Shown piece by piece: positions 1 to 8,290 of a stretch of DNA of 23,768 nucleotides. The DNA is taken from the NCBI GenBank assembly GCA_031285695.1, contig JAITVR010000020.1:1-23768 (forward strand), in the 5' to 3' direction. The position numbers were made by a program, and so were the translations under genes. Source of the stretch: Prevotellaceae bacterium (GTDB lineage Bacteria > Bacteroidota > Bacteroidia > Bacteroidales > UBA932). The notes beneath the pieces were generated by a model. It was not told the origin of the DNA. It was given only the letters and a program-made list of their open reading frames with translations, and made no database searches. Within the stretch, counting starts at the first letter, position 1. Each line of letters begins with the position of its first letter.

Positions 1-2
1 CC

Positions 3-572
3 TGGGGCTTAAGCCGCATTGCTGACCTTGTGTTGAGCAATAAACGAGTGGACGATAAACGGGTATCGGTCATCGGTTTTTCACGCTTGGGCAAGGCCTC
101 CTTGTGGGCCGGGGCTACCGACGAGCGTTTTGCTGCTACCATTAGCGAGTGCTCCGGCGCGGGCGGAGCCAAATTATTTCACCGAAATGAGGGGGAAAAG
201 GTGCGCAACTTAGTTGGCGTAGGCTACTGGTTTTGCCGCAATTTTGCGCAGTACGCCGGCAGGGATACAGCGCTGCCGTTCGATGCCCACGAAATGATGT
301 CCCTCATTGCCCCGCGCGCCCTTTACGTGGCCAGCGCCACGGCTGACGGCTACGCTGACCCGCAGGGAGAATACGCCGCGCTGCAGCTCACAGCTCCGGT
401 GTACAAGCTGCTGGGGCACCGCTCAAATTTACCCGCCGATTTTCCTGCAGCCGATACCCCCGTGGGCGCCGGAGCCCGCTTGGGCTATCACGTGCGCACG
501 GGCAAGCACGATGTTACGCCGCAGGATTGGGAGTATATTCTCTCTTTTCTCGACAAGCTGAAAATAGAATGA
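3..572 (+). CDS. CE15-like carbohydrate esterase (glucuronoyl esterase family), 3' part, gene runs off the window
   Basis: The reading frame is open to the left window edge, so only the C-terminal ~190 residues are seen. The nucleophile elbow GFSRLGK (Ser codon 81-83), the SGAGGA segment about 20 residues later, the VASATADGYADPQGE stretch and GKHDVT near the end (His codon 507-509) match family CE15 alpha/beta hydrolases, which cleave esters between lignin and glucuronoxylan or act as acetylxylan-type esterases. Compared with the usual ESGxGG motif, Cys stands at the position of the canonical catalytic Glu, with Glu one residue earlier; the acid may instead be an Asp in the YADPQGE region, as reported for some bacterial members. 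A signal peptide cannot be judged because the N-terminus is missing. The gene ends just before a strong terminator. Substrate is inferred only from family. Confidence 0.8.
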   Translation, partial: WGLSRIADLVLSNKRVDDKRVSVIGFSRLGKASLWAGATDERFAATISECSGAGGAKLFHRNEGEKVRNLVGVGYWFCRNFAQYAGRDTALPFDAHEMMSLIAPRALYVASATADGYADPQGEYAALQLTAPVYKLLGHRSNLPADFPAADTPVGAGARLGYHVRTGKHDVTPQDWEYILSFLDKLKIE

Positions 573-580
573 TTAGTAGT

Positions 581-619
581 AAAAAAAGCCAAGACAAAAA
601 ATCTTGGCTTTTCTTTTTT
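581..619. terminator. Bidirectional intrinsic terminator
   Basis: A perfect 11-bp stem AAAAGCCAAGA / TCTTGGCTTTT (584-594 with 602-612) has a 7-base A-rich loop, with an A tract on the left and a T tract on the right. It lies between the stop of the CE15 gene and the stop of the converging flavoprotein gene and can serve both. Confidence 0.9.
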
Positions 620-644
620 ACCTAATAAATTTTGTCCACTGCCT

Positions 645-1235
645 TTACGCCTCTTTTTCGGGAATGGGGGCTGCGCCCGAGCTGAGATTTTTGAGCATCC
701 ACGCCATGTTGTTGCCCAGCACGCGCATTACCTGCATGCCCTCGGCGTCTTGCTTGGCCTCGCCGGGCTTTGCGCCGTGCACAAAGTTCCAGTACTGCGA
801 GGGCACCACCGGCATGTTGTTAATGGTAAAGTACTTATTCAGCCTATCGAAGGCTGCGCTTGCGCCGCCGCGGCGGCAAACTGCCACAGCGGCAGCAGGC
901 TTGTAGGCCAGCAGCCTTCCGCCGGAGTAAAAAAGGCGGTCGAGTAGGGCGCACAGCGCGCCGTTGGGGCCGGCGTAAAATACGGGCGAGCCAACAATAA
1001 ATCCGTCGGCCTCCTTTACCTCTTCAAGCACTTTTTCGTACAGCTCATCTTTAAAAATGCAGCGACCCAGCTCGCCACACTTGTTGCAGGCAATGCAGCC
1101 CTGCACAGGCTTGTTGCCAATGCTGATAATTTTTGTTTGCACGCCGTTTTTTTCGAGCGCACCGGCCACCTCGGTAAGGGCAGCAAAGGTATTGCCCTCC
1201 TTGCGCGGGCTACCGTTGAGTAGTAAAACTTTCAT
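645..1235 (-). CDS. NAD(P)H-dependent FMN reductase / iron-sulfur flavoprotein-like protein
   Basis: This 196-residue protein has the flavodoxin-like fold of the FMN_red family: an N-terminal beta strand followed by the FMN phosphate loop GSPRKEGNT (residues 8-16), then GSPVFYAG (about 82-89), which lines the flavin. Cysteines at 47, 50, 53 and 59 form CX2CX2CX5C, the spacing of the compact 4Fe-4S motif of archaeal iron-sulfur flavoprotein (Isf). The usual role would be cytosolic electron transfer or reduction of quinones or other acceptors using reduced nicotinamide. It is a single gene on the minus strand, facing the CE15 gene across a shared terminator and divergent from the DUF4491 gene. 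Whether it really binds a cluster cannot be told from sequence; many FMN_red proteins keep parts of this motif. Confidence 0.85.
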   Translation of the reverse strand: MKVLLLNGSPRKEGNTFAALTEVAGALEKNGVQTKIISIGNKPVQGCIACNKCGELGRCIFKDELYEKVLEEVKEADGFIVGSPVFYAGPNGALCALLDRLFYSGGRLLAYKPAAAVAVCRRGGASAAFDRLNKYFTINNMPVVPSQYWNFVHGAKPGEAKQDAEGMQVMRVLGNNMAWMLKNLSSGAAPIPEKEA

Positions 1236-1268
1236 ATAGTGTTTTTGGTTTTAAAAATTTCCACCCTA

Positions 1269-1276
1269 CAAAAGTA
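1269..1276 (-). promoter_or_regulatory. Candidate Bacteroidota -7 box for the flavoprotein gene
   Basis: On the minus strand this reads TACTTTTG, a match to TAnnTTTG, about 30 bases upstream of the start codon at 1235. The nearest -33-like TTG (1292-1294) is only 15 bases away, shorter than the usual 19-21, so the upstream half is weak. Confidence 0.5.
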
Positions 1277-1326
1277 TAAAAATATCCGGCGCAAAAAGAT
1301 TTTCTCTAAAACATTAGGAAATACCT

Positions 1327-1334
1327 TACCTTTG
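1327..1334 (+). promoter_or_regulatory. Candidate -7 box for the DUF4491 gene
   Basis: TACCTTTG matches the Bacteroidota -7 consensus TAnnTTTG and lies 20 bases before the ATG at 1355, giving a very short leader. No clear TTG was found at the expected distance upstream. Confidence 0.5.
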
Positions 1335-1354
1335 CCGCTTCAAAAACAAAAATC

Positions 1355-1645
1355 ATGCTTGAAAATTTTACCGGCTTGGCCATTGGCTTGGCTACTTTTC
1401 TCACCATCGGGCTGTTTCACCCGCTGGTTATCAAGGCAGAGTACCACTTTGGCACGCGCTCGTGGATAGCGTTTTTTTTGTTGGGCGTGTTGGGTGCTGT
1501 CGTATCTTTTTTTTGCGAAAGCACGTTTTTTTCCGCCGTGGCGGGCGTATTTGCCTTTTCGTCGCTGTGGAGCATTCGCGAGGTTTTTCAGCAGGCCGAA
1601 AGGGTGCGCAAGGGTTGGTTTCCCGCCAATCCGCGCCGCAGTTGA
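1355..1645 (+). CDS. DUF4491 family small membrane protein
   Basis: The 96-residue product has about three hydrophobic segments (roughly residues 5-25, 38-53 and 58-72) with conserved-looking polar stretches between them: GLFHPLVIKAEYHFG after the first helix, and FSSLWSIREVFQQAERVRKGWFP at the end. This pattern is that of DUF4491, a family of short inner-membrane proteins found mainly in Bacteroidales; its function is unknown. The length fits the family. It has its own -7 box just upstream and sits between a divergent flavoprotein gene and the ribosomal superoperon. There is no sign that it is co-transcribed with rpsL, whose promoter lies about 100 bases after its stop. Confidence 0.85.
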   Translation: MLENFTGLAIGLATFLTIGLFHPLVIKAEYHFGTRSWIAFFLLGVLGAVVSFFCESTFFSAVAGVFAFSSLWSIREVFQQAERVRKGWFPANPRRS

Positions 1646-1671
1646 GGCCGATTTTTTATTTTCATTGTTAA

Positions 1672-1743
1672 TAACTTTAGCTAACTTTAGCTCGAAAAAT
1701 CCTTTTTTGGAAGAAAAAATAGAGCTAAAAAGCACGATAGCTC
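1672..1743. repeat. Tandem decamer and alternating TAGCTC/GAGCTA inverted repeats upstream of the rpsL promoter
   Basis: TAACTTTAGC is present twice in direct tandem (1672-1691). TTTAGCTC (1686-1693) pairs perfectly with GAGCTAAA (1722-1729), while the same GAGCTA (1722-1727) also pairs with TAGCTC (1738-1743), which ends against the -33 TTG. The two hairpins exclude each other. This could be a weak terminator for the DUF4491 transcript or an operator region; neither role is demonstrated. Confidence 0.6.
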
Positions 1744-1772
1744 TTGTATTTCCGAAAAAATGATTACCTTTG
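1744..1772 (+). promoter_or_regulatory. Main promoter of the ribosomal superoperon
   Basis: TTG at 1744-1746, an 18-base spacer and TACCTTTG at 1765-1772 match the Bacteroidota sigma factor consensus. Transcription would begin near 1777, leaving a leader of roughly 120 bases before rpsL. It is the best promoter match seen upstream of the operon; I found no comparable one in the internal gaps I inspected. Confidence 0.75.
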
Positions 1773-1896
1773 CAGCCCCGATTTTGTCAAATGTTCATAA
1801 CTTTTTGAACGGGGAGAGCAGAAAAAGGGTCAACACAACAAGTTGTAAGTATTTAAAAGTCAAATAGTTAAACGTAAAACGTTTTAGGATTAAGCA
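1773..1896 (+). promoter_or_regulatory. Transcribed leader of rpsL with small hairpins
   Basis: The leader holds three short inverted repeats: GTTCA/TGAAC (1793-1797 with 1806-1810), ACAAC/GTTGT (1835-1839 with 1842-1846) and an AACGT/ACGTT pair around 1871-1883. It could carry autogenous control of the operon, but no known ribosomal protein binding site is recognised. There is no clear Shine-Dalgarno sequence before the ATG at 1897. Confidence 0.4.
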
Positions 1897-2301
1897 ATGC
1901 CAACAATTCAGCAGTTAGTAAGAAAAGGAAGGACAGAGCTGGTGCAAAAGAGTAAGTCACCCGCCCTCAACTCGTGCCCGCAGCGCCGCGGCGTGTGTGT
2001 GCGCGTGTACACCACCACCCCCAAAAAGCCCAACTCGGCTATGCGTAAGGTAGCGCGCGTGCGCTTGACCAACACAAGGGAGGTTAACGCCTACATTCCG
2101 GGCGAAGGTCATAACCTGCAGGAGCACAGCATTGTGCTGGTGCGCGGCGGTCGTGTAAAGGACCTTCCCGGCGTACGCTACCACTTGGTGCGCGGCTCAC
2201 TTGATGCCTCGGGTGTTGAAGGTCGTCGTCAAAGCCGCTCGTGCTACGGCGCTAAGCGCCCAAAACCCGGAGCAGCAGCAGCACCGGCAAAGAAAAAGTA
2301 A
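1897..2301 (+). CDS. rpsL: 30S ribosomal protein S12 (uS12)
   Basis: S12 sits at the decoding centre of the small subunit and affects translational accuracy. The 134-residue product carries the hallmark [13 protein letters not shown] (residues 39-51) and [11 protein letters not shown] followed by [13 protein letters not shown] (to residue 96). The lysines at 43 and 88, whose replacement gives streptomycin resistance in other bacteria, are both wild type, and Asp89, the known methylthiolation site, is present. The C-terminus ends in a short Ala/Lys tail. It is the first gene of the superoperon, behind its promoter, and is followed by a hairpin repeat before rpsG. Confidence 0.98.
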   Translation: MPTIQQLVRKGRTELVQKSKSPALNSCPQRRGVCVRVYTTTPKKPNSAMRKVARVRLTNTREVNAYIPGEGHNLQEHSIVLVRGGRVKDLPGVRYHLVRGSLDASGVEGRRQSRSCYGAKRPKPGAAAAPAKKK

Positions 2302-2309
2302 TTTTTTAA

Positions 2310-2357
2310 TGGAAAGTTGAGAATTGAAAATGAATTCTCAACTCTCAACTCTCAACT
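2310..2357. repeat. Intergenic hairpin with CTCAACT heptamers (rpsL-rpsG gap)
   Basis: An 11-bp perfect stem AGTTGAGAATT (2315-2325) / AATTCTCAACT (2333-2343) encloses a 7-base loop. The right arm runs into three tandem copies of CTCAACT (2337-2357). The array fills most of the 64-base gap. Confidence 0.85.
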
Positions 2358-2365
2358 AAATAAAA

Positions 2366-2842
2366 ATGAGAAAAGCAAAGCCCAAAAAACGAATTCTACT
2401 TCCCGACCCCAAGTTTGGCGATGTGCTGGTAACGCGCTTCGTAAACGACTTGATGTTAGATGGTAAGAAGAGTATTGCCTACAGCATTTTTTACGATGCA
2501 ATTGACATGGTAGGCGAGAAGATGAAAGACGCAGACAAGGCTCCGCTCGACATCTGGAAAAAAGCGCTGGAGAACATCACGCCTTCAGTAGAAGTGAAGA
2601 GCCGCCGTATTGGTGGCGCCAACTTCCAAGTGCCCACCGAAGTGCGCCCCGAGCGCAAGGTGGCCATCAGCGTGAAAAACATGATTAAGTACGCGCGCAC
2701 CCGCAACGCCAAATCAATGGCCGAAAAGTTGGCCGCCGAATTTATGGCAGCTTACAACGAGGAAGGCGGCGCATTTAAGCGCAAAGAGGACATGCACAAA
2801 ATGGCCGAAGCTAACCGCGCATTTGCTCACTACAAAGTTTAA
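2366..2842 (+). CDS. rpsG: 30S ribosomal protein S7 (uS7)
   Basis: S7 nucleates assembly of the 30S head and lies near the exit site. The 158-residue product has the expected MRKAKPKKR start, [29 protein letters not shown], the [25 protein letters not shown] core and the helix with [40 protein letters not shown] at the end. The length is usual for Bacteroidota. It lies between rpsL and fusA, 15 bases ahead of fusA, as in the classical str operon. In Escherichia coli S7 represses its own operon; no matching site was identified here. Confidence 0.98.
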   Translation: MRKAKPKKRILLPDPKFGDVLVTRFVNDLMLDGKKSIAYSIFYDAIDMVGEKMKDADKAPLDIWKKALENITPSVEVKSRRIGGANFQVPTEVRPERKVAISVKNMIKYARTRNAKSMAEKLAAEFMAAYNEEGGAFKRKEDMHKMAEANRAFAHYKV

Positions 2843-2857
2843 AAGAGGAAACACACA

Positions 2858-4984
2858 ATGGCAAGAGACCTAGCATATACGCGCAATATCGGCATCATGG
2901 CGCACATCGACGCGGGAAAAACCACCACGAGCGAGCGCATTCTTTTTTACACCGGCAAAACACACAAAATTGGTGAAGTGCACGAAGGCGGCGCTACCAT
3001 GGACTGGATGGTGCAGGAGCAGGAACGCGGTATTACCATTACCTCGGCGGCTACCACCACCTTTTGGAACTACAGCGGACAAACCTACCACATCAACCTT
3101 ATTGATACCCCGGGCCACGTTGACTTTACTGTAGAAGTTGAACGTTCACTTCGCGTGCTCGATGGCACAGTGGCTACGTTTTGCGCCGTTGGCGGCGTAG
3201 AACCCCAATCTGAAACCGTTTGGCGTCAGAGCGAAAAATACCACGTACCAAAGATTGCCTACATCAACAAGATGGACCGCACGGGCGCGGATTTTTTCAA
3301 CGTTATAAAGGAAATTAAGGAAAAGTTGGGTGCAAATCCTGTGCCCATCGTTCTTCCTATCGGTTCTGAAGATAAGTTTACAGGCTTGGTTGACCTCATT
3401 GCCAACAAGGCCATGATTTACGACTCAAACAGCAAGGAGCTCGTAAACTACACCATCGAAGAAGTACCCGCCGAAATGCAAGCCGAGGCTGCTGAGTGGC
3501 GCGGTAAGCTCATTGAATCTATTGCAGAGTACAATGATGCGCTTTTGGAAAAATTCTTCGAAAATCCCGACTCAATTACCGAGCAAGAAATTATTGATAC
3601 CATTCGCAAAGCTACCATTGGCATGAGCATTGTGCCGGTAATGTGCGGTTCTTCATTCAAGAATAAGGGCGTTCAGTACCTGCTCAACTCAGTAATTCGC
3701 TTCCTTCCCAGCCCGCTTGATAAGGGCGCAGTTGAAGGAACCGACCCCAGCGATGCTGAAAAAATGCTTTCGCGCAAGCCTTTGGTTACCGAACCTTTCT
3801 GCGGTTTGGCGTTTAAAATTGCTACCGACCCATTTGTAGGTCGTTTGGCTTTCGTGCGCGCCTACTCAGGTCGTTTGGACGCAGGTTCGTATGTTTTCAA
3901 TCCTCGTTCCGACAAAAAAGAGCGCATTTCGCGCTTGTACCAAATGCACTCCAACAAGCAAAATCCCATTGAGTTTTTGGAGGCCGGCGATATTGGCGCA
4001 TGCGTAGGTTTTAAAGACCTTCGCACGGGCGATACCGTGTGCGACGAAAAAGCGCCTATCGTGCTCGAATCAATGTCTTTCCCCGACCCCGTTATTGGTT
4101 TGGCTGTTGAGCCAAAAACCCAAAAAGACTTGGATAAGTTGGGCATGGGCTTGAGCAAACTCGCCGAAGAAGACCCCACGTTTACCGTGCGTTCTGACGA
4201 AGAAACCGGTCAAACCGTTATCAGCGGCATGGGCGAGCTCCACCTCGAAATTATTGTTGACCGTTTGCGCCGCGAATTTGGCGTTGAAATCAACCAAGGT
4301 GCGCCGCAGGTTAACTACAAGGAAGCTTTGCGCGGCTCGGTTGAGCACCGCGAAGTGTTCAAAAAGCAAACCGGTGGTCGCGGTAAATTTGCCGACATCA
4401 TTGTAGAAATTGCTCCTGCCGACGAAAACGTAGTGGGCTTGCAATTTGTTGATGTGGTAAAAGGCGGTAACATTCCCCGCGAATTTATTCCCGCTATCGA
4501 AAAAGGATTTAAGTCAGCCATGACAAATGGTGTGCTTGCCGGCTACGAAATTCCCTCCATGAAGGTAACCGTAAAAGACGGCTCGTTCCACCCGGTTGAC
4601 TCCGATGCGCTATCGTTCGAAATTTGCGCACGCGCAGCTTTCCGCCACGCTTGCCCCAAGGCAAATCCCGTAATCATGGAGCCCATCATGGCGCTCGAAG
4701 TGGTTACCCCCGAGGATTACATGGGCGATATTATTGGCGACTTGAACAAGCGCCGCGGTCAAATCCAAAACATGGACTCAAAGGGCAATGCCCGCGTAAT
4801 TAAGGCTAGCGTTCCGCTTTCGGAGCAGTTTGGCTACGTTACCGTGCTGCGTACGCTCAGTTCCGGCCGCGCAACTTCTTCAATGGAGTTTGACCACTAC
4901 GCTGAAGTTCCTGCCAACCTCGCTAAGGAAATTATCGAAAAGGCAGCAGGCAAGAAGAAGGGCGATAAGGACCTTGACGAGTAA
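2858..4984 (+). CDS. fusA: Elongation factor G
   Basis: EF-G is the cytosolic GTPase that drives translocation of tRNA and mRNA and, with the recycling factor, splits ribosomes. The 708-residue product shows the P-loop AHIDAGKT (15-22), switch [10 protein letters not shown] (83-90), NKMD (137-140) and, downstream, the complete domains II to V, including [10 protein letters not shown] and [12 protein letters not shown] near the end. A GAGG 9 bases before the ATG is a modest ribosome binding site, uncommon here. tuf, which follows fusA in many bacteria, is absent and rpsJ comes next, a Bacteroidota arrangement. Confidence 0.98.
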   Translation: MARDLAYTRNIGIMAHIDAGKTTTSERILFYTGKTHKIGEVHEGGATMDWMVQEQERGITITSAATTTFWNYSGQTYHINLIDTPGHVDFTVEVERSLRVLDGTVATFCAVGGVEPQSETVWRQSEKYHVPKIAYINKMDRTGADFFNVIKEIKEKLGANPVPIVLPIGSEDKFTGLVDLIANKAMIYDSNSKELVNYTIEEVPAEMQAEAAEWRGKLIESIAEYNDALLEKFFENPDSITEQEIIDTIRKATIGMSIVPVMCGSSFKNKGVQYLLNSVIRFLPSPLDKGAVEGTDPSDAEKMLSRKPLVTEPFCGLAFKIATDPFVGRLAFVRAYSGRLDAGSYVFNPRSDKKERISRLYQMHSNKQNPIEFLEAGDIGACVGFKDLRTGDTVCDEKAPIVLESMSFPDPVIGLAVEPKTQKDLDKLGMGLSKLAEEDPTFTVRSDEETGQTVISGMGELHLEIIVDRLRREFGVEINQGAPQVNYKEALRGSVEHREVFKKQTGGRGKFADIIVEIAPADENVVGLQFVDVVKGGNIPREFIPAIEKGFKSAMTNGVLAGYEIPSMKVTVKDGSFHPVDSDALSFEICARAAFRHACPKANPVIMEPIMALEVVTPEDYMGDIIGDLNKRRGQIQNMDSKGNARVIKASVPLSEQFGYVTVLRTLSSGRATSSMEFDHYAEVPANLAKEIIEKAAGKKKGDKDLDE

Positions 4985-4985
4985 T

Positions 4986-5021
4986 AGTTCAACAGAAAAC
5001 AATTCAACAGTTCAACAACTG
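4986..5021. repeat. TTCAACA tandem units (fusA-rpsJ gap)
   Basis: The 41-base gap contains three copies of TTCAACA(G) with 7-15-base spacing, and a small hairpin CAGTT/AACTG (5008-5012 with 5017-5021). It is the shortest and weakest of the heptad arrays. Confidence 0.6.
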
Positions 5022-5025
5022 AAAT

Positions 5026-5331
5026 ATGAGCCAAAAAATTAGAATTAAGCTGAAATCGTACGACCACTCCTTGGTGGACAAGTCGTCGGAAAAAATCGTG
5101 AAAACGGTGAAGGCAACAGGCGCAGTAGTTAGCGGCCCCATACCCTTGCCCACGCAAAAGAAAATTTTCACGGTAAACCGTGCAACTTTCGTAAACAAAA
5201 AATCGCGCGAGCAGTTTCAGCTCAGCACCTACAAGCGCCTGCTCGACATCTACAGCTCAACGCCCAAAACCGTTGACGCGCTGATGAAGCTCGAGTTGCC
5301 CAGCGGCGTAGAAGTTGAAATCAAGGTGTAA
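5026..5331 (+). CDS. rpsJ: 30S ribosomal protein S10 (uS10, NusE)
   Basis: S10 is a head protein of the small subunit and, as NusE, a partner of NusB and NusG in antitermination and transcription-translation coupling. The 101-residue product matches along its length: [17 protein letters not shown] at the start, [17 protein letters not shown] (36-52) and the loop that packs against 16S rRNA, then [34 protein letters not shown]. It marks the join of the str block with the S10 block, and is followed by a 111-base gap holding a hairpin array. Confidence 0.98.
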   Translation: MSQKIRIKLKSYDHSLVDKSSEKIVKTVKATGAVVSGPIPLPTQKKIFTVNRATFVNKKSREQFQLSTYKRLLDIYSSTPKTVDALMKLELPSGVEVEIKV

Positions 5332-5335
5332 GTTT

Positions 5336-5404
5336 CGACATGCGATAGCGCGACATGCGATGTGCGAATTTTCGCAAGTCGAGCAGTCGCAAATCGCACA
5401 TCAA
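5336..5404. repeat. GCGACAT/TCGCA heptad hairpin, family A copy 1 (rpsJ-rplC gap)
   Basis: Left units GCGATAG, GCGACAT, GCGATGT face right units TCGCAAG, TCGAGCAG, TCGCAAA, TCGCACA. A perfect 9-bp stem GATGTGCGA / TCGCACATC joins 5359-5367 with 5394-5402. The same vocabulary recurs near 14420 and 14960. Confidence 0.85.
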
Positions 5405-5442
5405 AAAGTTAGAATTTGTATTTTTCATTTTTATAAACAAAC

Positions 5443-6072
5443 ATGGCAGGAATTATTGGAAAAAAAATCGGAATGACCTCCGTTTTCGATGCAGCCGGGA
5501 AAAATATCCCCTGCACCGTTATTGAAGCTGGCCCATGTGTTGTCACGCAAGTTAAAACCGTTGAAAACGACGGTTATGCAGCAGTGCAGCTTGCCTATGA
5601 CGATAAGAAGGAAAAGAGCACCACTTCAGGCATGCTCGGACACTTCAAGAAAGCCGGAACCACCCCAAAGTACAAGGTGGTAGAGTTTCCCGTTTTTGCG
5701 GGAAAAGAAGACAAAGAGTTGGCAGCAGGCGACCAAGTTGGCGTTGACCTCTTTGAAGAAAACGATTGGGTTGACGTAGTGGGAACCTCCAAGGGTAAAG
5801 GTTTTCAGGGCGTTGTTCGCCGCCACAACTTTAGCGGTGTGGGTGGTCAAACGCACGGTCAGCACAACCGCCTTCGCGCCCCCGGTTCGGCCGGCGCATC
5901 ATCGTACCCTTCGCGCGTACTTCCGGGCCGCAAGCTCGGTGGCCGCATGGGTGGCGACCGCGTAAAGGTGCTCAACCTTGTAATTGTGAAGTTGATTCCC
6001 GAAAGCAACTTGATGCTGGTAAAGGGTTCAGTTCCCGGCGCAATAGGTTCTTACTTACTAATTGAGGATTAA
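5443..6072 (+). CDS. rplC: 50S ribosomal protein L3 (uL3)
   Basis: L3 binds near the 3' end of 23S rRNA and reaches towards the peptidyl transferase centre. The 209-residue product begins [14 protein letters not shown] and contains [14 protein letters not shown], then [15 protein letters not shown] and [15 protein letters not shown], the long loop that enters the subunit core. The final segment [22 protein letters not shown] is typical. It begins the S10-type run and is only 6 bases from rplD, suggesting translational coupling. Confidence 0.98.
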   Translation: MAGIIGKKIGMTSVFDAAGKNIPCTVIEAGPCVVTQVKTVENDGYAAVQLAYDDKKEKSTTSGMLGHFKKAGTTPKYKVVEFPVFAGKEDKELAAGDQVGVDLFEENDWVDVVGTSKGKGFQGVVRRHNFSGVGGQTHGQHNRLRAPGSAGASSYPSRVLPGRKLGGRMGGDRVKVLNLVIVKLIPESNLMLVKGSVPGAIGSYLLIED

Positions 6073-6078
6073 GGAATT

Positions 6079-6711
6079 ATGGAGTTATCAGTATATAGCA
6101 AAGAAGGAAAAGAAACCTCAAAAAAGGTAAGCCTTTCCGACGCGGTATTTGGCATAGAGCCGAATGACCACGCCATTTACCTCGATGTAAAGCAAATTCT
6201 TGCCAACGGCCGTCAAGGCACGCACAAGTCAAAGCAGCGCGCCGAGGTACACTACAGCACCAAAAAGTTGAAGCGCCAAAAGGGAACCGGCGGCGCTCGT
6301 GCAGGCAGCATTAAGTCGCCCCTGTTCGTTGGTGGCGGTCGCGTGTTTGGCCCCGTGCCCCGCGATTACAGCCACAAGCTCAACAAGAAGCAAAAGGCGC
6401 TTGCTCGCCGCAGCGCATTGGCACAAAAGGCATTAAGCAACAACATTCGTGTGGTGGAAAACCTCATGTTTGACGCTCCCAAAACCAAGGAATTTCTCAG
6501 CATGTGGGAAAACCAAAAGTTAGCAGGAAAAAAGTTGCTCGTAGTGCTGCCCGAGTCAAATAAAAACGTATATTTGTCGTCCCGAAATTTGCCCCACGTA
6601 AAAACCATAACAGCCAACGAGTTAAACACTTACGATGTTATGAATGCAAACGATTTGCTGCTTTTGGAAGGCTCGGTTGACGTTATTAACCAACTATTAG
6701 GGGCTGAATAA
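6079..6711 (+). CDS. rplD: 50S ribosomal protein L4 (uL4)
   Basis: L4 lines the peptide exit tunnel with its extended loop. The 210-residue product shows [37 protein letters not shown] and the following helix [10 protein letters not shown], the usual rRNA-binding region. In gammaproteobacteria L4 also represses the S10 operon through the leader; no corresponding leader is seen because this operon is fused to the str genes. It lies 6 bases after rplC and 13 before rplW. Confidence 0.98.
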   Translation: MELSVYSKEGKETSKKVSLSDAVFGIEPNDHAIYLDVKQILANGRQGTHKSKQRAEVHYSTKKLKRQKGTGGARAGSIKSPLFVGGGRVFGPVPRDYSHKLNKKQKALARRSALAQKALSNNIRVVENLMFDAPKTKEFLSMWENQKLAGKKLLVVLPESNKNVYLSSRNLPHVKTITANELNTYDVMNANDLLLLEGSVDVINQLLGAE

Positions 6712-6724
6712 GCTAAATTTAACA

Positions 6725-7018
6725 ATGAGTACACAACTGATTAAGCCACTTATAACCGAAAAAATGACGGCTCAGGGCGATAAGCTGAATCGTTACGGTT
6801 TTGTTGTTGAGCCATGTGCCAACAAGCTGGAAATCAAAGAGGCGGTAGAAAAAATGTATGGCGTTAAAGTTGAGGAAATCAACACCATGAACTACCGTGG
6901 CAAAACCAAAACCCGCTTTACCAAAGCAGGTATTCTTAGCGGCCGCAACGTACACCGCAAAAAAGCGATTGTAACCCTGGCCGAAGGCGATAAAATTGAT
7001 TTTTACAGTAACATCTAA
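6725..7018 (+). CDS. rplW: 50S ribosomal protein L23 (uL23)
   Basis: L23 sits at the mouth of the exit tunnel and docks trigger factor and the signal recognition particle. The 97-residue product has the usual IKPLITEKMT start, YGFVVEPCANKLEIKEAVEKMYGVKVEEINTMNYRGK, and an extended basic loop (KTKTRFTKAGILSGRNVHRKKA) before the last strand. The length and order after rplD are as expected. Only 6 bases separate it from rplB. Confidence 0.98.
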   Translation: MSTQLIKPLITEKMTAQGDKLNRYGFVVEPCANKLEIKEAVEKMYGVKVEEINTMNYRGKTKTRFTKAGILSGRNVHRKKAIVTLAEGDKIDFYSNI

Positions 7019-7024
7019 GAAAGC

Positions 7025-7849
7025 ATGGCGCTCAGAAAATTTAAACCCGTAACACCGGGTACAAGACATAAGGTAATCTCCGCTTTTGAAGAAATTACCT
7101 GCTCAACGCCCGAAAAATCGCTGCTCGAGCCAAGCAAAAGCAGCGGCGGACGTAACAACCAAGGCCGTATGACTATGCGCTACTTAGGCGGTGGTCACAA
7201 GCGTATGTACCGCGTTATCGACTTTAAGCGCGATAAGGACAGCTACGCAGCCACGGTTAAAACCATTGAGTATGACCCCAACCGCAACGCACGCATTGCA
7301 CTGGTAGCCTACGCCGACGGCGAAAAGCGCTACATCATTGCACCCGTGGGCTTGCAGGTAGGTCAGCAAATACAATCGGGCAAAGGCGTTGCTCCCGAAG
7401 TGGGCAACACACTTTTCCTTTCCGAAATACCTTTGGGTACGGTGGTGCACAACATTGAGCTTACGCCCGGACAAGGCGCAACCATGGCGCGCAGCGCAGG
7501 AACCTCAGCGCAGCTTTTGGCGCGCGAAGGCAACCACGCCGTGCTCAAGTTGCCATCGGGCGAAACGCGCATGGTGCTTACAACCTGCCGCGCAACCATT
7601 GGCTCGGTATCCAACCCCGACGCGCAAAACGAATCGCACGGTAAGGCCGGCCGCAAGCGTTGGTTGGGTCGCCGTCCGCGCAACCGCGGCGTGGCTATGA
7701 ACCCCGTTGACCACCCCATGGGCGGTGGCGAAGGTAAAAACTCCGGCGGTCACCCGCGCTCACGCAAGGGCTTGTTGGCTAAGGGTAAAAAGACCCGTAA
7801 CCCGAAGAAGACCACTTCGAAGTTTATTATTGAAAGAAGGAAAAAATAA
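7025..7849 (+). CDS. rplB: 50S ribosomal protein L2 (uL2)
   Basis: L2 is needed for subunit joining and peptidyl transferase activity. The 274-residue product shows the [20 protein letters not shown] region, [22 protein letters not shown] of the OB-like domain, LPSGETRMV of the SH3-like domain, and the C-terminal [24 protein letters not shown] that reaches the active centre. The second His of the common HPHGGGEG is Met here, a variant I believe is usual in Bacteroidota. It is followed by a palindromic array before rpsS. Confidence 0.98.
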   Translation: MALRKFKPVTPGTRHKVISAFEEITCSTPEKSLLEPSKSSGGRNNQGRMTMRYLGGGHKRMYRVIDFKRDKDSYAATVKTIEYDPNRNARIALVAYADGEKRYIIAPVGLQVGQQIQSGKGVAPEVGNTLFLSEIPLGTVVHNIELTPGQGATMARSAGTSAQLLAREGNHAVLKLPSGETRMVLTTCRATIGSVSNPDAQNESHGKAGRKRWLGRRPRNRGVAMNPVDHPMGGGEGKNSGGHPRSRKGLLAKGKKTRNPKKTTSKFIIERRKK

Positions 7850-7850
7850 T

Positions 7851-7901
7851 GGACAATGGACAATGAACAATGGATAATTATCCATTATCCGTTATCCATT
7901 A
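7851..7901. repeat. ATGGACA/TTATCCA heptad palindrome (rplB-rpsS gap)
   Basis: Two 24-base arms (7854-7877 and 7878-7901) are inverted repeats with about 19 of 24 pairs; the centre AATGGATAATTATCCATT (7869-7886) is a perfect 18-base palindrome. Each arm is three near-heptamers (ATGGACA, ATGAACA, ATGGATA on the left). Confidence 0.9.
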
Positions 7902-7916
7902 AAAAATTGAAACAAA

Positions 7917-8180
7917 ATGAGCCGTTCACTTAAAAAAGGACCATATATCGTTGCCAGCCTCGAAAAGAAGGTGGAAGCCATGAACACGAGCAAGAAAAAA
8001 GCCGTGGTTAAAACGTGGGCACGCGCCAGCATGATTCCGCCCGATTTTGTAGGTCACACCATTGCTGTGCACAACGGCAACAAGTTTATTCCGGTGTACG
8101 TTACCGAAAACATGGTAGGCCACAAGCTCGGCGAATTTGCGCCAACTCGTACCTTCAAGGGACACTCGGGCAACCGGTAA
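7917..8180 (+). CDS. rpsS: 30S ribosomal protein S19 (uS19)
   Basis: S19 is a head protein that contacts the A-site tRNA region and the bridge to the large subunit. The 87-residue product follows the family closely: [64 protein letters not shown]. It is flanked on both sides by gaps with repeat arrays (67 and 110 bases), which is unusual because rplB, rpsS and rplV are normally packed closely. Confidence 0.98.
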   Translation: MSRSLKKGPYIVASLEKKVEAMNTSKKKAVVKTWARASMIPPDFVGHTIAVHNGNKFIPVYVTENMVGHKLGEFAPTRTFKGHSGNR

Positions 8181-8183
8181 TCA

Positions 8184-8246
8184 TAGACAAAAGATGTAAA
8201 GACAAAAAGAGCAAGGACACTATAAGTCTTGTAGTCTTTATTCTTT
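8184..8246. repeat. AAGACAA/GTCTT repeat hairpin (rpsS-rplV gap)
   Basis: Left units AGACAAA, AAAGACA and AAGGACA face right units AGTCTTG, AGTCTTT and ATTCTTT, so the two halves are imperfect inverted repeats around about 8222. The remainder of the 110-base gap (8247-8290) is AT-rich with no structure I can name. Confidence 0.65.
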
Positions 8247-8290
8247 AAATCATTGTTCGTAAATAAAAAATTTAGCATAAATCCTAAGTA

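Noticed and set aside
1340..1735. Minus-strand frame of 131 residues across the DUF4491 gene
   Set aside because: It is antisense to a recognisable DUF4491 gene and to the AT-rich promoter region, with a low-complexity Lys/Arg-rich product.
4985..5025. Possible remnant of tuf between fusA and rpsJ
   Set aside because: The 41-base gap holds only TTCAACA repeats; absence of tuf here is the normal Bacteroidota arrangement.
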